A stretch of 64,000 nucleotides of DNA, taken from Saccopteryx bilineata. Its lineage: Eukaryota; Chordata; Mammalia; Chiroptera; Emballonuridae. The stretch is taken from NCBI RefSeq assembly GCF_036850765.1, contig NC_089495.1, forward strand, positions 114,723,033 through 114,787,032, given 5' to 3'. The notes under the pieces are model-generated. The model was not told where the DNA came from, made no database searches, and saw only the letters and a program-made list of their open reading frames with translations. Shown here piece after piece: positions 1-11,449 of this stretch (position 1 is the stretch's first letter; every line of letters starts with the position of its first letter). The position numbers and the translations under genes were made by a program.

Positions 1-1018
1 CAACTCTGAGCATGTGAGAATGTGCTAGGGATTTGTTCACTTACACTCATACAAGACCCCTGATATTGGACTCTAGATCAAGAGTTACCTCCTGTGAAGT
101 CAAGAGTAGCGGGGGGAGGTGCAGAAGAGGGCCTCCGGCAGGAAGCAGAGCAGTCCCTACCCCACACTGGTCCCCCCAGTTCTCTATTCCTTTTCCTTAT
201 ATTCTTCTGCCTCTCTTTTGTTTCTTTTTTCTTCCCTCCTTTTCCCTCTCCTACTTCCTTTTCTCTTTTTTGTATTTCTTCCCTGTTTCTGCCCTCTCCT
301 CACCTCACACTTTGTTCTTTCTTCTTCATCCATCTCTCCAATCACTTCATTTCTTTCTCACCAATACCCTCTCCTTCATGAGCCCAGAACACCTGAATTA
401 CACAACATGTTAAATTAGTTGTTATTTATTAGCTGTATTTACTCCTTAGTCTTATAAAGTAGCAGATTGAACATATAATCTAGTTCTCCTTAAAATAAAA
501 TTTAAATAAGCTTCTTTTCTCTAATAAATGGGGCAACAGTTTTCGATAAAGGAAAAACACAGAACAAAATTCATTGTCCCCTTCTACATGTTGCTGATAA
601 AGGAGAAGACGCGAGCATGTCATTTTGTAGGAAGCTATCACTAGGGAATGTGCTTCATGCCAATTCTGATGAGAACTATCTGATATTCTACATGGCATGA
701 AAATGTCTGCTGGTTTTATAAACTAAATGAATTAAACAAATTGATAACAATATAATGCTATTCCCGAAATGATGGGAGAATTTAGGAGCAGGGAAATCAG
801 TACATACCCAGAGATTACCACTGGTTACACATAGCTGTCAGTGATCTCAATCTCAACAAAACTCATCATCAACTGACAGCACCATTGACTAAAGAGAAAA
901 CACAATACCATCTATACAAATTCTTGATCTTAAATTTTCATTTTGTCATTTTTTTCTGCCTTTATGAGTTTCTTCTTTTTAAGTTATTTTATTTTATTTA
1001 AAAAATTTTTATTTATTG
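1..1018. other. Single-copy sequence with a C/T-rich tract
   Basis: About 170-370 is strongly pyrimidine-rich (runs of TTCC, CTCC and TTTC), which opens overlapping low-complexity reading frames rich in Ser, Leu, Phe and Pro. No gene, RNA or recognisable transposon was seen. If the STARD13 reading is right this lies deep in intron 1. Confidence 0.5.
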
Positions 1019-1368
1019 GCCCCAGCCAGTTGGCTCAGTGGTAGAACATCAGCCTCAGCCCAGTGTGTGGATGTCCCAGGTTCAATTTCCGATCAGGGCA
1101 CACAGGAGAAGTGCCCATCTGCTTCTCTAACCCCCCTCTCCTTTCTCTCTCTCTCTCTTTCGCCTGAAGCATGGCTCAATTGGAGTGAGTTGGCCGCAGG
1201 CACTGAGGGTGGCTGTGGCTTCTGCCTCTGGTGCTAAGAAGAGCTAAGTTGCTGAGCAATAGAGCAACACCTCAGATGGGGTAAGCATTGCCCCCTAGTG
1301 GGCTTGCCGGGTGGATCCTGCTCAGGGCACATGCAGGAGTCTGTCTCAGTCTTCCCTCCTCTCACTGA
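1019..1368 (+). repeat. Group A SINE (long tRNA-derived bat SINE)
   Basis: The tRNA-like head (TTGGCTCAGTGGTAGAAC, then GGTTCAATTTCC as B-box) is followed by the diagnostic CACACAGGAGAAG block, a pyrimidine tract, an ATGGCTCAATTGGAG block and a tail ending GTCTGTCTCAGTCTTCC. The copy is moderately diverged. No clear target duplication was found. It lies tail to tail with the next SINE. Confidence 0.85.
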
Positions 1369-1419
1369 AATCAATATATATATATATCAATATCAATACA
1401 CATATATATATTGATTTCA
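1366..1419. repeat. Inverted repeat formed by two abutting SINE tails
   Basis: Seventeen-base perfect arms at 1366-1382 (TGAAATCAATATATATA) and 1403-1419 surround a 20-nt loop of TA- and ATC-rich sequence. The arms are the 3' tails of convergently oriented SINEs, so the palindrome arose by insertion. Confidence 0.85.
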
Positions 1420-1547
1420 TTGAAAGAGGTAGGGAGAGAGAAAGAGACAAACACAGAGCTGTTTCCGTATGTGCCCTGGCTGGAAATTGAAGCAGCAACC
1501 TCTGCTCTTCGGGACAATATTCTAATCAGCCAAGCTATCGGCCAGGA
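1408..1547 (-). repeat. Group C SINE (short tRNA-derived), reverse
   Basis: Read on the minus strand it has the degenerate head TCCTGGCCGATAGCTTGGC, then CAGAGGTTGCTGCTTCAATTTCC and a GGGCACATACGG block, and ends in a TCTC-rich tail with ATGAAATCAATA. This is the short SINE layout also seen at 11985 and 57130. Confidence 0.75.
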
Positions 1548-1689
1548 CTTTAATGGGGTTTGTAAAACTAAACAATCAATCAATGCCGATAGTTTCTGAG
1601 GATAAATTTCAAAAAGCATTCCTTCCAAGAATCCTTCTTCTTGACTCCCTATTTTCTTTCAATGATTTATTTTCTCAGGGTTTCCTTAG

Positions 1690-1895
1690 CTACCTACAAC
1701 ATGCCAGGCACTCTGGCAGGACATTTACAGACACAAATTCTAATAGCTATGGCAATTTTGCGATGCAAATATTTGTAGCAACAATTTACAAAGAAGGAAC
1801 TCAAGGCTCCAGTATGTTAAGTAAACTGTCTGTATCACACTTAACATAAGCAGAGTTGGTACTCAATCCAAATGTTTAATTCCAATGCCACACTG
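1690..1895 (-). repeat. MIR SINE, degraded
   Basis: ATGCCAGGCACTCTGGCAGG followed by TCTAATAGCTATGGC, AAAGAAGGAACTCAAGGCTC and AGTAAACTGTCTG follows the order of a reverse-strand MIR core, an ancient mammalian tRNA-SINE. Ends are approximate. Confidence 0.6.
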
Positions 1896-2535
1896 CCTCT
1901 CTTCTCTGTTTCTTCTCAATGCCATCATAAACTAGTTATCTGTAATTTTATTATCGTAGTGTCTTCGCACATGCCCATTTTGTCTCCTTAATCAAACTGA
2001 AATAGTAAATATATATATTCTGGAAAATTGTATCCTAAACATCCTGAGCAGTAGCCATGTCTAGGTATTGTTGAGGAAATCGGCTACCTTAAGATACAGG
2101 TTATCTTATCCCATTAGTTCAGGCTGTAGGAGCCCTGAGTGCTATCCAGTGACCAGTGTTACCCCTAAAACTGAAGAGCCCCATAGAGTTAAGAATGGGA
2201 CATGGCATTACCGGCACTTCCTTCTAGGATCCATGCTGGTAGAGACAAGCCTAAGACTGCACCCTTTCTAAACCATCCCTATGTGTTGCTAAGGTTTCCA
2301 ACATCACCTGAAACCCTACAAAGTCATGTCTTTCTGATTTTGTGTTTATATAGCGATAAACAAAAATAAAAGGCTTTGCAGTTATTCTTGCTTAACTTCA
2401 ACCAAGGGTTTTGGCCCACTATTCCATCCTGTTGAAATTTTACAATTCTTAGTCTGCCAATGAATACACTAGCCATCCTCTCCAGGAAGCAAGCACCCCT
2501 TCTCCATGTGCTCTGTCCTGGCTCCCTGCCCTCCA
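1896..2535. other. Single-copy noncoding sequence, nothing recognised
   Basis: AT-rich, no repeat family recognised, and only short chance frames. Confidence 0.4.
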
Positions 2536-2539
2536 AATG

Positions 2540-2695
2540 CCCTCTAGTCTCTACTGGAAGACACTTCTGTTCTTGTTTGCTAGACTATCAGCTACATGAG
2601 GACAGGGCCCTTGTCTTGTTCACTGCTGATTCCTGGCACTTAACACAGGGTCTGGCATAGAAGCTCAGCATGTTTAGAATAAATAAATAAATAGA
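2540..2695 (+). repeat. L2 LINE 3' end
   Basis: GACTATCAGCTACATGAGG, ACAGGGCCCTTGTCTTGTTC and GGGTCTGGCATAGAAGCTCA reproduce the well-known L2 3' tail (gctccatgagggcaggga ... cagtgcctggcacatag). It ends in a short AATA-type repeat at about 2680-2693. Confidence 0.75.
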
Positions 2696-2699
2696 AGGA

Positions 2700-4935
2700 T
2701 GGAGAAAATGGGGACAGGCCTGGAAAAGAAAGGGAAGGGCAGGGAAGGGTAGGAAGACATCATACATAGAGGAAGGAGAGATGACAGGATAAGTTCAGAA
2801 AACAGCAAGATGCAGAGCTTGGGATCTGTGACACCGAAGTTACAAGTTGTTTCATATCTCTGAGCCTCAGAGTTTTCTTTGCAAACTATCATATCGACCT
2901 TACAGGACTGAGCTGAGAATGGCAGGAGATGACGTATGGGCAATCATCTAGTGGGCAGGAGGTGGGGCCCACTGCAGGTTGACAGGCTGATGGGGTGTCC
3001 TTGTCTTCATTGTCAGTGTGAACAAACAAGATTATGGGCCTTCTCAAACCCTGGAGTATCCAGGCCTTGTCCTCATTGCACGGCCTCTTCCCAAGTGGAT
3101 CACATCATTAAAATGGAAGAACTGTTCGAACAGTGCCACATGATAGGGTGATTCATCCACCCCAGCTGGGGGCGTCATGAGCAATTCTGTGCATTCAGTA
3201 CAATATAAAGCCTGGCTAACCACTAATTTGCAGAGGTTTTGGTCTCTGCATTTATTTTTGTATGTCACAAGAGGAAGTGCAGGAGACCATTATGTCAGCA
3301 ACATGACAGAGGCTGGCAGACACATGTTTACACTTCCAAAAGTTTCTTTTTTCATCAAAAGTTATAACTGGCTATTTGTAGGAAATAGAGCCATACCTAT
3401 CTATCGGATTCTTTCTTCCCTTGATAGTAAACTACAATGAAATACATTTTTAATGTCAGATGGGTATTTTGAAAGCCTATTTTCTGCAAACACCCTATTT
3501 AGCTTGCTGAGGAATGCTACCACTCAAATGGAGTAACATCTCATCCTAAACACAATTCCAAAAGTAAATCTCCTTCTTTTCCAAAATAGACAAACCAGCT
3601 AAACACCACCTCTGCAGATTTGCCTAAATCACAAAAAGCAAAAAACAAAACAAAACAATGAGTTTCATGCATCCAGAAAGCCCTCAGATACAAAAACAAT
3701 CACCTATTCAATAGTTGTTTATACCATCCCTATATTAAATATTTCCCATATACTAAATGCCCCTCTAGTACTAAGAAAAGGAAACATCATCATCTTCTAA
3801 TTCAGTTTATTCTGGTTAAATATATGACTTAGCCAAGATTCTGAGCAGCTTTTACGTCTCAAAAGCAGCCCTTTCTCTGGAATCCCTGCCTTTAATCCCT
3901 TCTCCGCCACCCCACTCCCCACCCCCAACGGCCTATTTTTGACGAGAGGACCATGAGAGCGCGGGCAGCACTGGCTGGGCCACCAGAGGGACACAGGAGG
4001 CCGCCCTGGCAGCAGCAATAGTGGAGTGCTAGACATTCCATTGAGAGCACGAGATGGACGCACACCAGGCCTCAGTCATCTGTTCTTAACCACACTGAGT
4101 GACTAAGAAAGTCCTCACCCTACAGGTTGCATTTAGCTCCCTCCCTTCCGCGTATTTTAAAAATGTACTGAACAGCCAGTTCTAGCTTTGTGTAGTTCTC
4201 ACTTTATAAATCCCAGTGTTCAAAAATCTATCCACGTGTCTGAGAAGGCAGAGGCTGCCAGAAGAAAAGCAGTTTCGTCACTCTAAATAGTATCAACCCA
4301 GTGGGCATGTGTGTGTGGCCTGAATGACAGGTGCGTCGTCTGAAACCAAACAAATGAAGAGATCTCATCCAGAAAGAGAATACTCATTTAGACGTTTTTT
4401 AATAACTTTTCCCACGTCATACAATTTAGTGAGATTTTCCTGTGAAGTACTAGTACTTTCCGATTAAACTGGATTCTGAGAAAGTCACATAAGTTTAGTC
4501 CTGCAGGCCTGGGTATATTAGGGTCATTAAGGACAGCAATGTGTTTCCTCTGCATGAGCCATTGGAGAGCTGTCTGGTGAGAGAAGAATGTCTGCCCCCC
4601 ACCCGTGCCTGCTCCACTGGCAACAGACGATGTGGCTCACATTTACAGATTCCTTTAGGGACACATGAAAAGGTCACCATCAAGCAATTGTTCCATGACA
4701 CCTAGGTCATAGTATCATATGTTACAGCGAACACTCAAACAAAACCAACTCCTTGTGTTTATACCTACAGGGCACTGCATTTGTTCTCTGCCCACACACC
4801 ATCACGGTCCTGCAGACATCATGGCTTTTGTGGTCCTAAGGACATGCCTGGACAACCCGGGCTTCGTAAGAGACTTCTGAGACCCTGGTAGAAATACAGG
4901 TGCTATATTCTGCTATCAATCATGGTTTTATGGTT
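2700..4935. other. Single-copy noncoding sequence, nothing recognised
   Basis: No coding exon, RNA gene or repeat family recognised. The composition varies between AT-rich stretches and a mildly GC-rich patch (about 3890-4070). Short frames here lack conserved-looking motifs. Confidence 0.35.
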
Positions 4936-4952
4936 TTGTACTCACTATTCTT

Positions 4953-5173
4953 TTTTTTTTCTTTTTTTTTCTTTTTTTAGAATATAGAGGGTTTTTTTAG
5001 ATTTTATTTATTCATTTTGAAGAGAGGCGAGAAAGAGACAGAGAGAGAAGGGGGTTGGAGCAGGAAGCATCAACTCCCATATGTGCCTTGACCGGGCAAG
5101 CCCAGGGTTTTGAACCGGCGACCTCAGCGTTCCAGGTCAACGCTTTTATCCACTGCACCACCACAGGTCAGGC
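4953..5173 (-). repeat. Group B SINE with a perfect 17-bp target duplication
   Basis: On the minus strand the head GCCTGACCTGTGGTGGTGCA is followed by the B-box-like GCCGGTTCAAAACCC, GGTCAAGGCACATATGGGAG, and a T-rich tail towards 4953. The duplication TTGTACTCACTATTCTT lies at 4936-4952 and 5174-5190, perfect over 17 bases, so this is a clean target-primed insertion and probably recent. Confidence 0.92.
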
Positions 5174-5189
5174 TTGTACTCACTATTCT

Positions 5190-7029
5190 TACTTTACTTT
5201 TCAACTTCCCTGCAATTAAGGATAGATCTTACACACAATTTTTTTAAATATCTTAAGTCAAGGGAATGCATAAACATGGCTGATCACTTTCCAACTGTAT
5301 TAGGCTAAACGAGGCCTAAGTGTTTCCTCCAGGAAAAACAGAATTATTGCAATGAACACAGAGCACACAGGTTGAGCACTGAAGGAGTGCTATGCCCACA
5401 GCATGGGCTAGAACATACTGATGACCTTGCATGTGACGTCTGGTATAACTGCAGTGCTGGTGGGTAGGAAGATGCCATGAGGGCGGGGTGGCCTTCTCAG
5501 ACATTCTACTGACACTCAGCTCTGTGTGCTTTCTGTGGCCCCAGCTAGGATCTCCCTCAACAGAGGGGGTAAATTATACTGATTTATGTCAAATCTAGCT
5601 CTGATTTGTAACCAAAACCTGGAATTAGTCTTTCAAAAGAGTAAGAATCTAAAGATGATGCTTGGATTTTTAACTAGACTGATAGACATAAAGACTTCCC
5701 TCCAATGGAAACAAGTTCACCAAGTAATTAACAAAACATCAAGGGGCACTTTTCAACAGGTCTTCCCCAGTACTTGAGGGAAATGCACATCCTCTCCAGG
5801 TGGGTTGCCAATCGGTGATCAATTTGTCAACTATATTAGTGTACAATTAAATATTTGTGAGATGATGAATGTGGAGTGTAGTGACCAACTGGTCTGCTTT
5901 GCCTGGGACTGTCCTAGCTTAGACATTTAGTTCAATGTCCTGGAAACCCTTGGGGTCCAGATAAAGCTGGTTGGTCCCTGGCAGGTGGAACACTAGGCTA
6001 AGAAGGTAGCCGGCCACAAAACAGACTGAGGTCAGAGGCATAATACAAAATCAAGCCAGCTGCTAAGAGGTAACTGTAGACCTGACTGACATGCTAGACA
6101 GCTGAGCGGAATGGACTGTAGGTGTCTCAGGACAGTAGGTTCTGAGAATGTTGAAGAGAGAAGTGGACATGACTTTTGGGTGCCTCTATGGACATGTAAG
6201 ACATCGTTATGCTGTACTGTCATGATTTGTGTAGTGTCATCTTTGTTCTTTCAGTCTCTTCTTTGGTGTCACCTATATGCAAGTGTTTGAAAGTGTGGTA
6301 AACACAGCAAGGTTGAAACCTTCACACAGATGTATAAACTGATGTGTGTATGATGCATATCTAGAAAGATCAAAGTACTGTAACTCTGTTCTTGGCTTAC
6401 AATAAGGGATAGATAAGTCCTCAAGTGTTTAAAATTATTATTATTATTCAAGCTAAGGATTAAGACTTATCAAGTGTCCCAATCTCATAAGGAGAGTCAC
6501 TCACAACTGGAACAAAATTCTTCCCTCCAGGCTTTCAGGCCCTTGGGCCACCAGTCACACTCCTGCTCACCCTCCCCAAGTCTATAGAAGAAGGTGCGTG
6601 GGAGGGAAGGCGCTCATGGAATAGTGAGCACTGCTGACAGTTTATTTCACGGAGTCAAACCTTATCTTCTTTTCACAAAGGCCATGACTTTTGAAGCCAC
6701 TGGAGACAGAAAAAAAATCAGACTGAGCCAGAATGAGCCCAAGGTTGCCTCTTCTTCACCAGTAAGAGAGAGTTGTATACAAAAAGATCTCCACTTTTGT
6801 CCTCTGCCACACTTCCTCCAGGGGAGGGAGGGGCTGCTGCAGGGCGTACAAACAAATGCTCCCTTGTAACTATGAAGAGAACAGACCAGATTCTTGGTTC
6901 CACCCACCCCGAGTTGTAGAGATAGCACTGATTAGTGGACCTTCTGTTTTGTTCCCCCAACCTGACACTCATATGATGGTCTACAGGTAACATAAGACCC
7001 TTCATAATCACCAAAGAGTATATGGATTC
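5190..7029. other. Mostly single-copy noncoding sequence
   Basis: Apart from the small inverted repeat near 5.9 kb and a short ATT repeat near 6431, nothing recognisable was seen. Confidence 0.35.
5882..5976. repeat. Degenerate ~95-bp inverted repeat, possible old MITE
   Basis: The left end GACCAACTGGTCTGCTTTGC and the reverse complement of the right end (GACCAACCAGCTTTATCTGG) are imperfect complements. The interior retains CTGGGACTGTCC and GTCCTGGAAACCCTTGG. It resembles the short palindromic DNA-transposon relics of mammals, but I cannot name the family. Confidence 0.4.
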
Positions 7030-7041
7030 AGATCAGTTTCT

Positions 7042-7468
7042 TTTTAAATTTTATTATTATTATTTTTTCCTTAAGTGAGAAGTGGGAAGGTGGAGAGAAA
7101 GACTCCCGCATGCACCTTGACTGGGATCTACCCAGCAAGCCCCCCACCAGGTGATGCTCTACCGGTCTGGGGCTGTTGCTCTGTTGCTAGGCAACCTAGC
7201 TATTTTTAGCACCTGAGGCAAGGCCATATGAAGCCATCCTCAGCATTAAGGGTCAGCTCATTCCAACTGAGCCATGGCTGTGGGAAGGGAAGAGAGAGAG
7301 AAAGAGAGAAGGAGAAGGAGAAGAAAACAGAGAGGGAAAGGTAGAGGGGAGGGGGTGGAGAAACAAATGGTCACTTCTCCTATGTGGCCTGACGAGGAAT
7401 CGAATCCAGGACACAGGACATCCACATGCCAAGCCAATGTTCTACCACTGAGCCAACCAGCCAGGACT
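7042..7468 (-). repeat. Group A SINE, reverse, with target duplication
   Basis: The minus strand begins GTCCTGGCTGGTTGGCTCAG and shows the CACATAGGAGAAG block, an extended GAGA/AAGG purine tract (CT-rich on the sense strand), the ATGGCTCAGTTGGAA block and an A-rich tail. Imperfect duplications AGATCAGTTTCT (7030-7041) and AGGTCAATTTCT (7472-7483) flank it. The copy contains an enlarged pyrimidine tract and is moderately old. Confidence 0.88.
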
Positions 7469-7489
7469 ATCAGGTCAATTTCTATATAA

Positions 7490-8960
7490 ATAAAACAAAT
7501 ATATAAACATAAGTTGACTAACTTCATCCAATTGCTTTCAAATTGTGTAAGTTACTGAACCACTACTAAAGGAATAGAGCTCAGCAAGAAAAAAAAGAAT
7601 TTATTTTCAAAAAAATTTTTTAAACTTGGTTTCATGGAGTGTCAAGTTCTGAACGCACCGTGGGTCTGCTGCCAGCCCTGAGTGTAACCATTCTGACAAG
7701 CACAGCTGAAGAGAAGTGGGGCCTAAGAAACTATCCAGGTGGGTAATGTGCATTTCATCACCTGCGCCGCTGCTTGCTCAACCTCCTTGGGAAGGCTCCT
7801 TCTGGCCTGAGGCCTCAGAGGCCGCTCCTCCAGCCACACATTCAACAGGGATTTCACTTTGCCAACTTCCCAGATAACTGCTGGTCACGTGGCATTCTTC
7901 ACCTCTTACATGGTTTACTCACATTCCTTCTAAACCCATGAGTACTAAAACAGTTAAAAAACTATCAAGTTCTCCATTCCAAGTCCAGATGCAATACATT
8001 TTCTCCCCTTTCTTAAAAAAGCACACACACAAAACTTCTGTTTCCATGGAAATCATAGGTCTTTCCTTACTAGAACTTTGAACTGCTTTTGAACTTTGAA
8101 CTGTTACCACTTTTGCATTTATCAGGCTAGAATTGGTTCAAAATGATTGCAAAAACCTTCCCCAGTCAGGCTGAAATGTGACAAGCCCACTAGTAAACGT
8201 GATGGCAGGTACAAGTATGACGACATATAGTTTCAACAGGAGGATTTCAATAACGTATAATTTGTTTTTATATTAAAATTTTTTGTCTGAAAACATAGAG
8301 CAGTTTCTGTTTCTGAATGCTCACAATGTTTGCAGTGAAAATGAAGAGTAATTTGATTCTTGTACCAGTCCTAAAAATATTTTGAAGAAAAAAATGATAG
8401 TACTTAAGTAGAGAGACTGATTGTAAAAATGACAAAGTTTCTTATCAAGAAGATGGGAAGGACAGATGAAGCTGTAACCAAAACAGGAAAAGGTTTCAGG
8501 CAGAAAAGTGATATAGTCAGATATTATGTGTGTTGCTGCTCCTTAGGCAATCTGAAATATGGCGCTGAAAGGAAGTGTGAGGTCTGACTTGCAGGTGTAG
8601 ATTTAAGAAGCTTCCCATTGCAATTGGTAGTAAAAGCCATCAATGGGAGCTAAATCTTGAGAACACAAGGCTGAAGGTTGGTGAGGAATAAGAGTTGGTA
8701 GCAAAGACCAATCAGTTGAGAGAAGCAGGGAAATAAGGTGCGGAAAAGTCAAGGCAAGAATTTCAGTAAGTAAGGCAGAGGTTAGTACATTCAAGAGCCT
8801 TTTTCTCATTCAGTCTCCCATGGACTGAATGCTAATGGCCATGCTAAATAAGCACTGAGGACAGAGTGGATGCGACTGAGACAGCCACCTCAGAGCTTTG
8901 GAGCTCAAAGAACACTGGAGACGGACAAAGCTAATGAGAGGAGAAGGGGACAGACTGATT
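7490..8960. other. Single-copy noncoding sequence
   Basis: Nothing coding recognised. A 13-base motif GAACTTTGAACTG occurs twice, at 8073-8085 and 8091-8103. Confidence 0.35.
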
Positions 8961-8975
8961 TGGAAAAACGTGTGA

Positions 8976-9351
8976 GGCCCTGGCTGGTTGGCTCAGTGGT
9001 AGAGCATTGCCCTGGTGTGTGGATGTCCTAGGTTCAATTCCTGGTCAGGGCACACAGGAGAAGTGCCCATCTGCTTCTTCACCCTTCGCCCTCTTGTTTC
9101 TCTCTCTCTGTCACTCTCTCTCTCTCTTCCCCTCCTGCAGCCATGGCTCAATTGGAGCGAGTTGGCCCCAGGCACTGAGGATGGTTCCATGGCCTCTGCC
9201 TCAGGCGCTAGGAAGAGCTAGGTTGCTGAGCAACAGAGAAATGCCCCAGATGGGCAGAGCATCATCCCCTGGTGGGCTCGCCAGGTGGATCCTGGTGGGG
9301 GTGCATGCGGAATTCCATCTGCCTCCCCTCCTTTCAAATAAGAACAAAAAG
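8976..9351 (+). repeat. Group A SINE with target duplication
   Basis: The full head GGCCCTGGCTGGTTGGCTCA, CACACAGGAGAAG block, ATGGCTCAATTGGAG block and GTGGATCCTGG tail are present. Duplications AAAAACGTGT (8964-8973) and AAAAACATGT (9352-9361) differ at one base. Two overlapping frames inside are SINE shadows. Confidence 0.9.
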
Positions 9352-9361
9352 AAAAACATGT

Positions 9362-10700
9362 TAATTTGTAAGCAATTTATAACAGTATAACCCATGAGCC
9401 CCAGAAATAATTTTATCCTAATATTTCATGGGTGGGGATTATTAAACTCCTAGTGAGAGTCATCAATTATTAACAAGAAGGAGGTTAGTAATTATCATCT
9501 AAAGACTTTGCCAGCCTTTTCAGTTCCATACAAGAGGGCAACAGAGACAAGGCGGTGAAGCCAAACTGCAGTTTTAACATCTCTGGGAATTTGCATTTAA
9601 CAAAAAAAGATCATCACTGTAAATATATTTTCCAATTTGTAACAGCTGAGACTCATAAATGGAGATTGTATGGCACAGAACAGCTGACAGATTACCAGCA
9701 TGTGTTGGCAAGAACCCTCTGGCTATTAAAAGATAATTAAAACTTACTATAATCTTCCAGCTGCTTCATTTAGTAATTTTGTTTTATATAAATGTGATAA
9801 GGCTCTGATTCATTTGAAATGGACAGCTCCTCTTCCTCAGCTTCTTGGATTGAGCTGTTGAGTGATAGTCTCTCATATCTGCAAATCTTCCAGCTACAAA
9901 ATTTACTCAAAGCTTCTTCTTCCTGAGCATCAGTGGTTCCAGTTGCCTAGGAAAACTGGGTTTATCCTTTATCTGGTATAATTAAAGTAAGCAATAACTC
10001 ACCCATATTATGTCACTGGAGTTAATAATGCTTTCATTACCATTTTCCTAAACTCTTAAAAAATAAAAACTGTGCTAGAGCAATGGTTCTGTGTGTTTAT
10101 TTGAGGAAACACCAAAGAGAGCAAGTTTTAATTGGATTTCAATTAAATTAAAGATAATTTAATGATTGTGAAGACCAATAGCACAGGAACACATTATCAG
10201 AACGAATGCAATCTTCCACGCTTAGAGACCAGGAAGAAAGAAAAAGAGCATGGGGGGGGGCAGGGAAGGACAGCCTATTTGGTATGCATTGTTTATACCC
10301 TCTAGCTGGAAGGCATAGGGATGGATCATATAGCATTCTAGGCGGTTCCTAATGCAAAGTACGGACTGTTTCTGAGAGTCATTCCTGTTGTTCTCAAATA
10401 AAGATTTTCAATTCAATTTTATGTATAGTTTTTCCACACAAGGACCAAACAGAGACATACACACTTTTACAGTCGGGCTGATTTTGAGAGGGACTCCAGC
10501 AACTGGGAATTACATGTGCATGGTCTTTATGAAGCTTTGGTGAAGTAACGATCCAGGTCTCTACTTCCATAAAGAAAACAAGGTTTCTCCTTAATTTGCT
10601 GTTCCAAGAACAGACAAGGCTCTCTCTCATACACTGCAAGGATACAGCATACAAGGTCTTGCTCCGACAAACATCCTCCTTTTCTGGCGTTGCTTGTGCA
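9362..10700. other. Single-copy noncoding sequence
   Basis: AT-rich sequence with no recognised repeat; there is a run of nine G at 10252-10260. No coding evidence. Confidence 0.35.
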
Positions 10701-10721
10701 TTTACTTCAGAAGTCAGCTGA

Positions 10722-10880
10722 GATAAAGCATCAGCTGGAGCACTGAGGTCACCAGTTCAAAGCCCTGGGCTTGCCTGGTCAAGGCACATACAGGAAGCAA
10801 CACCTATGAGTTGATGCTTCCCGCTTCTCCCCCCTCTTTCTCTCTCTTCTTTCTCTAAAAATCACTAAAAAAGAAATACA
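10722..10880 (+). repeat. Group B SINE, 5'-truncated, with target duplication
   Basis: The copy starts at GATAAAGCATCAGC inside the tRNA head, lacking the first ~25 bases (GCCTGACC...). It keeps GGTCACCAGTTCAAAGCCC, GGTCAAGGCACATACAGGAA, TTGATGCTTCC and the CT-rich, A-rich tail. Duplications CAGAAGTCAGCTGA (10708-10721) and CAGAAGTCAGTTGA (10881-10894) show that the truncation occurred at insertion. Confidence 0.88.
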
Positions 10881-10894
10881 CAGAAGTCAGTTGA

Positions 10895-11110
10895 AGCACC
10901 CCCTTATCTTGGAAGCCTTCCTGACGTATTTAGTGCAAACTTTGTGGCTCCCATTGTGTCCCACACTTACAGCCGCCACTGTACATGCGCCCTGTCTGGT
11001 AATTACCTCTTCTATGCCCCTCCCTCTCCAGCCCAACTACAGCAGAAGCCCCTGTAGGGCAGTGCCCTTGTTCTGTCTTGCCCAGTGCTTCGTAAATGCT
11101 GTATAAAAAA
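10895..11110 (+). repeat. L2 LINE 3' end
   Basis: CTTGGAAGCCTTCCTGACG, CAGCCCAACTACAGCAGAAG, CCCTGTAGGGCAGTGCCC and CCCAGTGCTTCGTAAATGCT match the order of the L2 3' end. Target DNA for the neighbouring group B SINE may have been part of it. Confidence 0.7.
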
Positions 11111-11413
11111 ATGGGGGGAATGGACAAAAAAATCATCTTCTGAGGAACAAATTGGGTAAAATTTATATTATCCTCATTTTCATAGGGACTGACAATATCC
11201 TCTTCCTGAGACTTTGGTAGAAATTAAAAATTAAGAGAAACTACTGATAAGGAGGATATTCAGGCAAGAATATTCACAAAAAAAAGGAGCTCTGGCCCTG
11301 GCAGGTTGATTCAGCAGTAGAGAGTCGGCCTGGTGTGTGGAAGTCCCAGGTTCGATTCCCAGTCAGGGCACACAGGAGAAGTGACCATCTGCTTCTCCAC
11401 CCTTTCCCTCATA

Positions 11414-11444
<31 letters not shown>
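11414..11444. repeat. (CT)n microsatellite adjoining the TTC run
   Basis: Mostly perfect CT dinucleotides inside the SINE pyrimidine tract. It is the likely seed from which the adjacent triplet run grew. Confidence 0.85.

Positions 11445-11449
<5 letters not shown>

Noticed and set aside
33..418. Three overlapping plus-strand frames of 95-126 codons
   Set aside because: Low-complexity C/T-rich DNA without stop codons in pyrimidine runs; no domain or splice signals.
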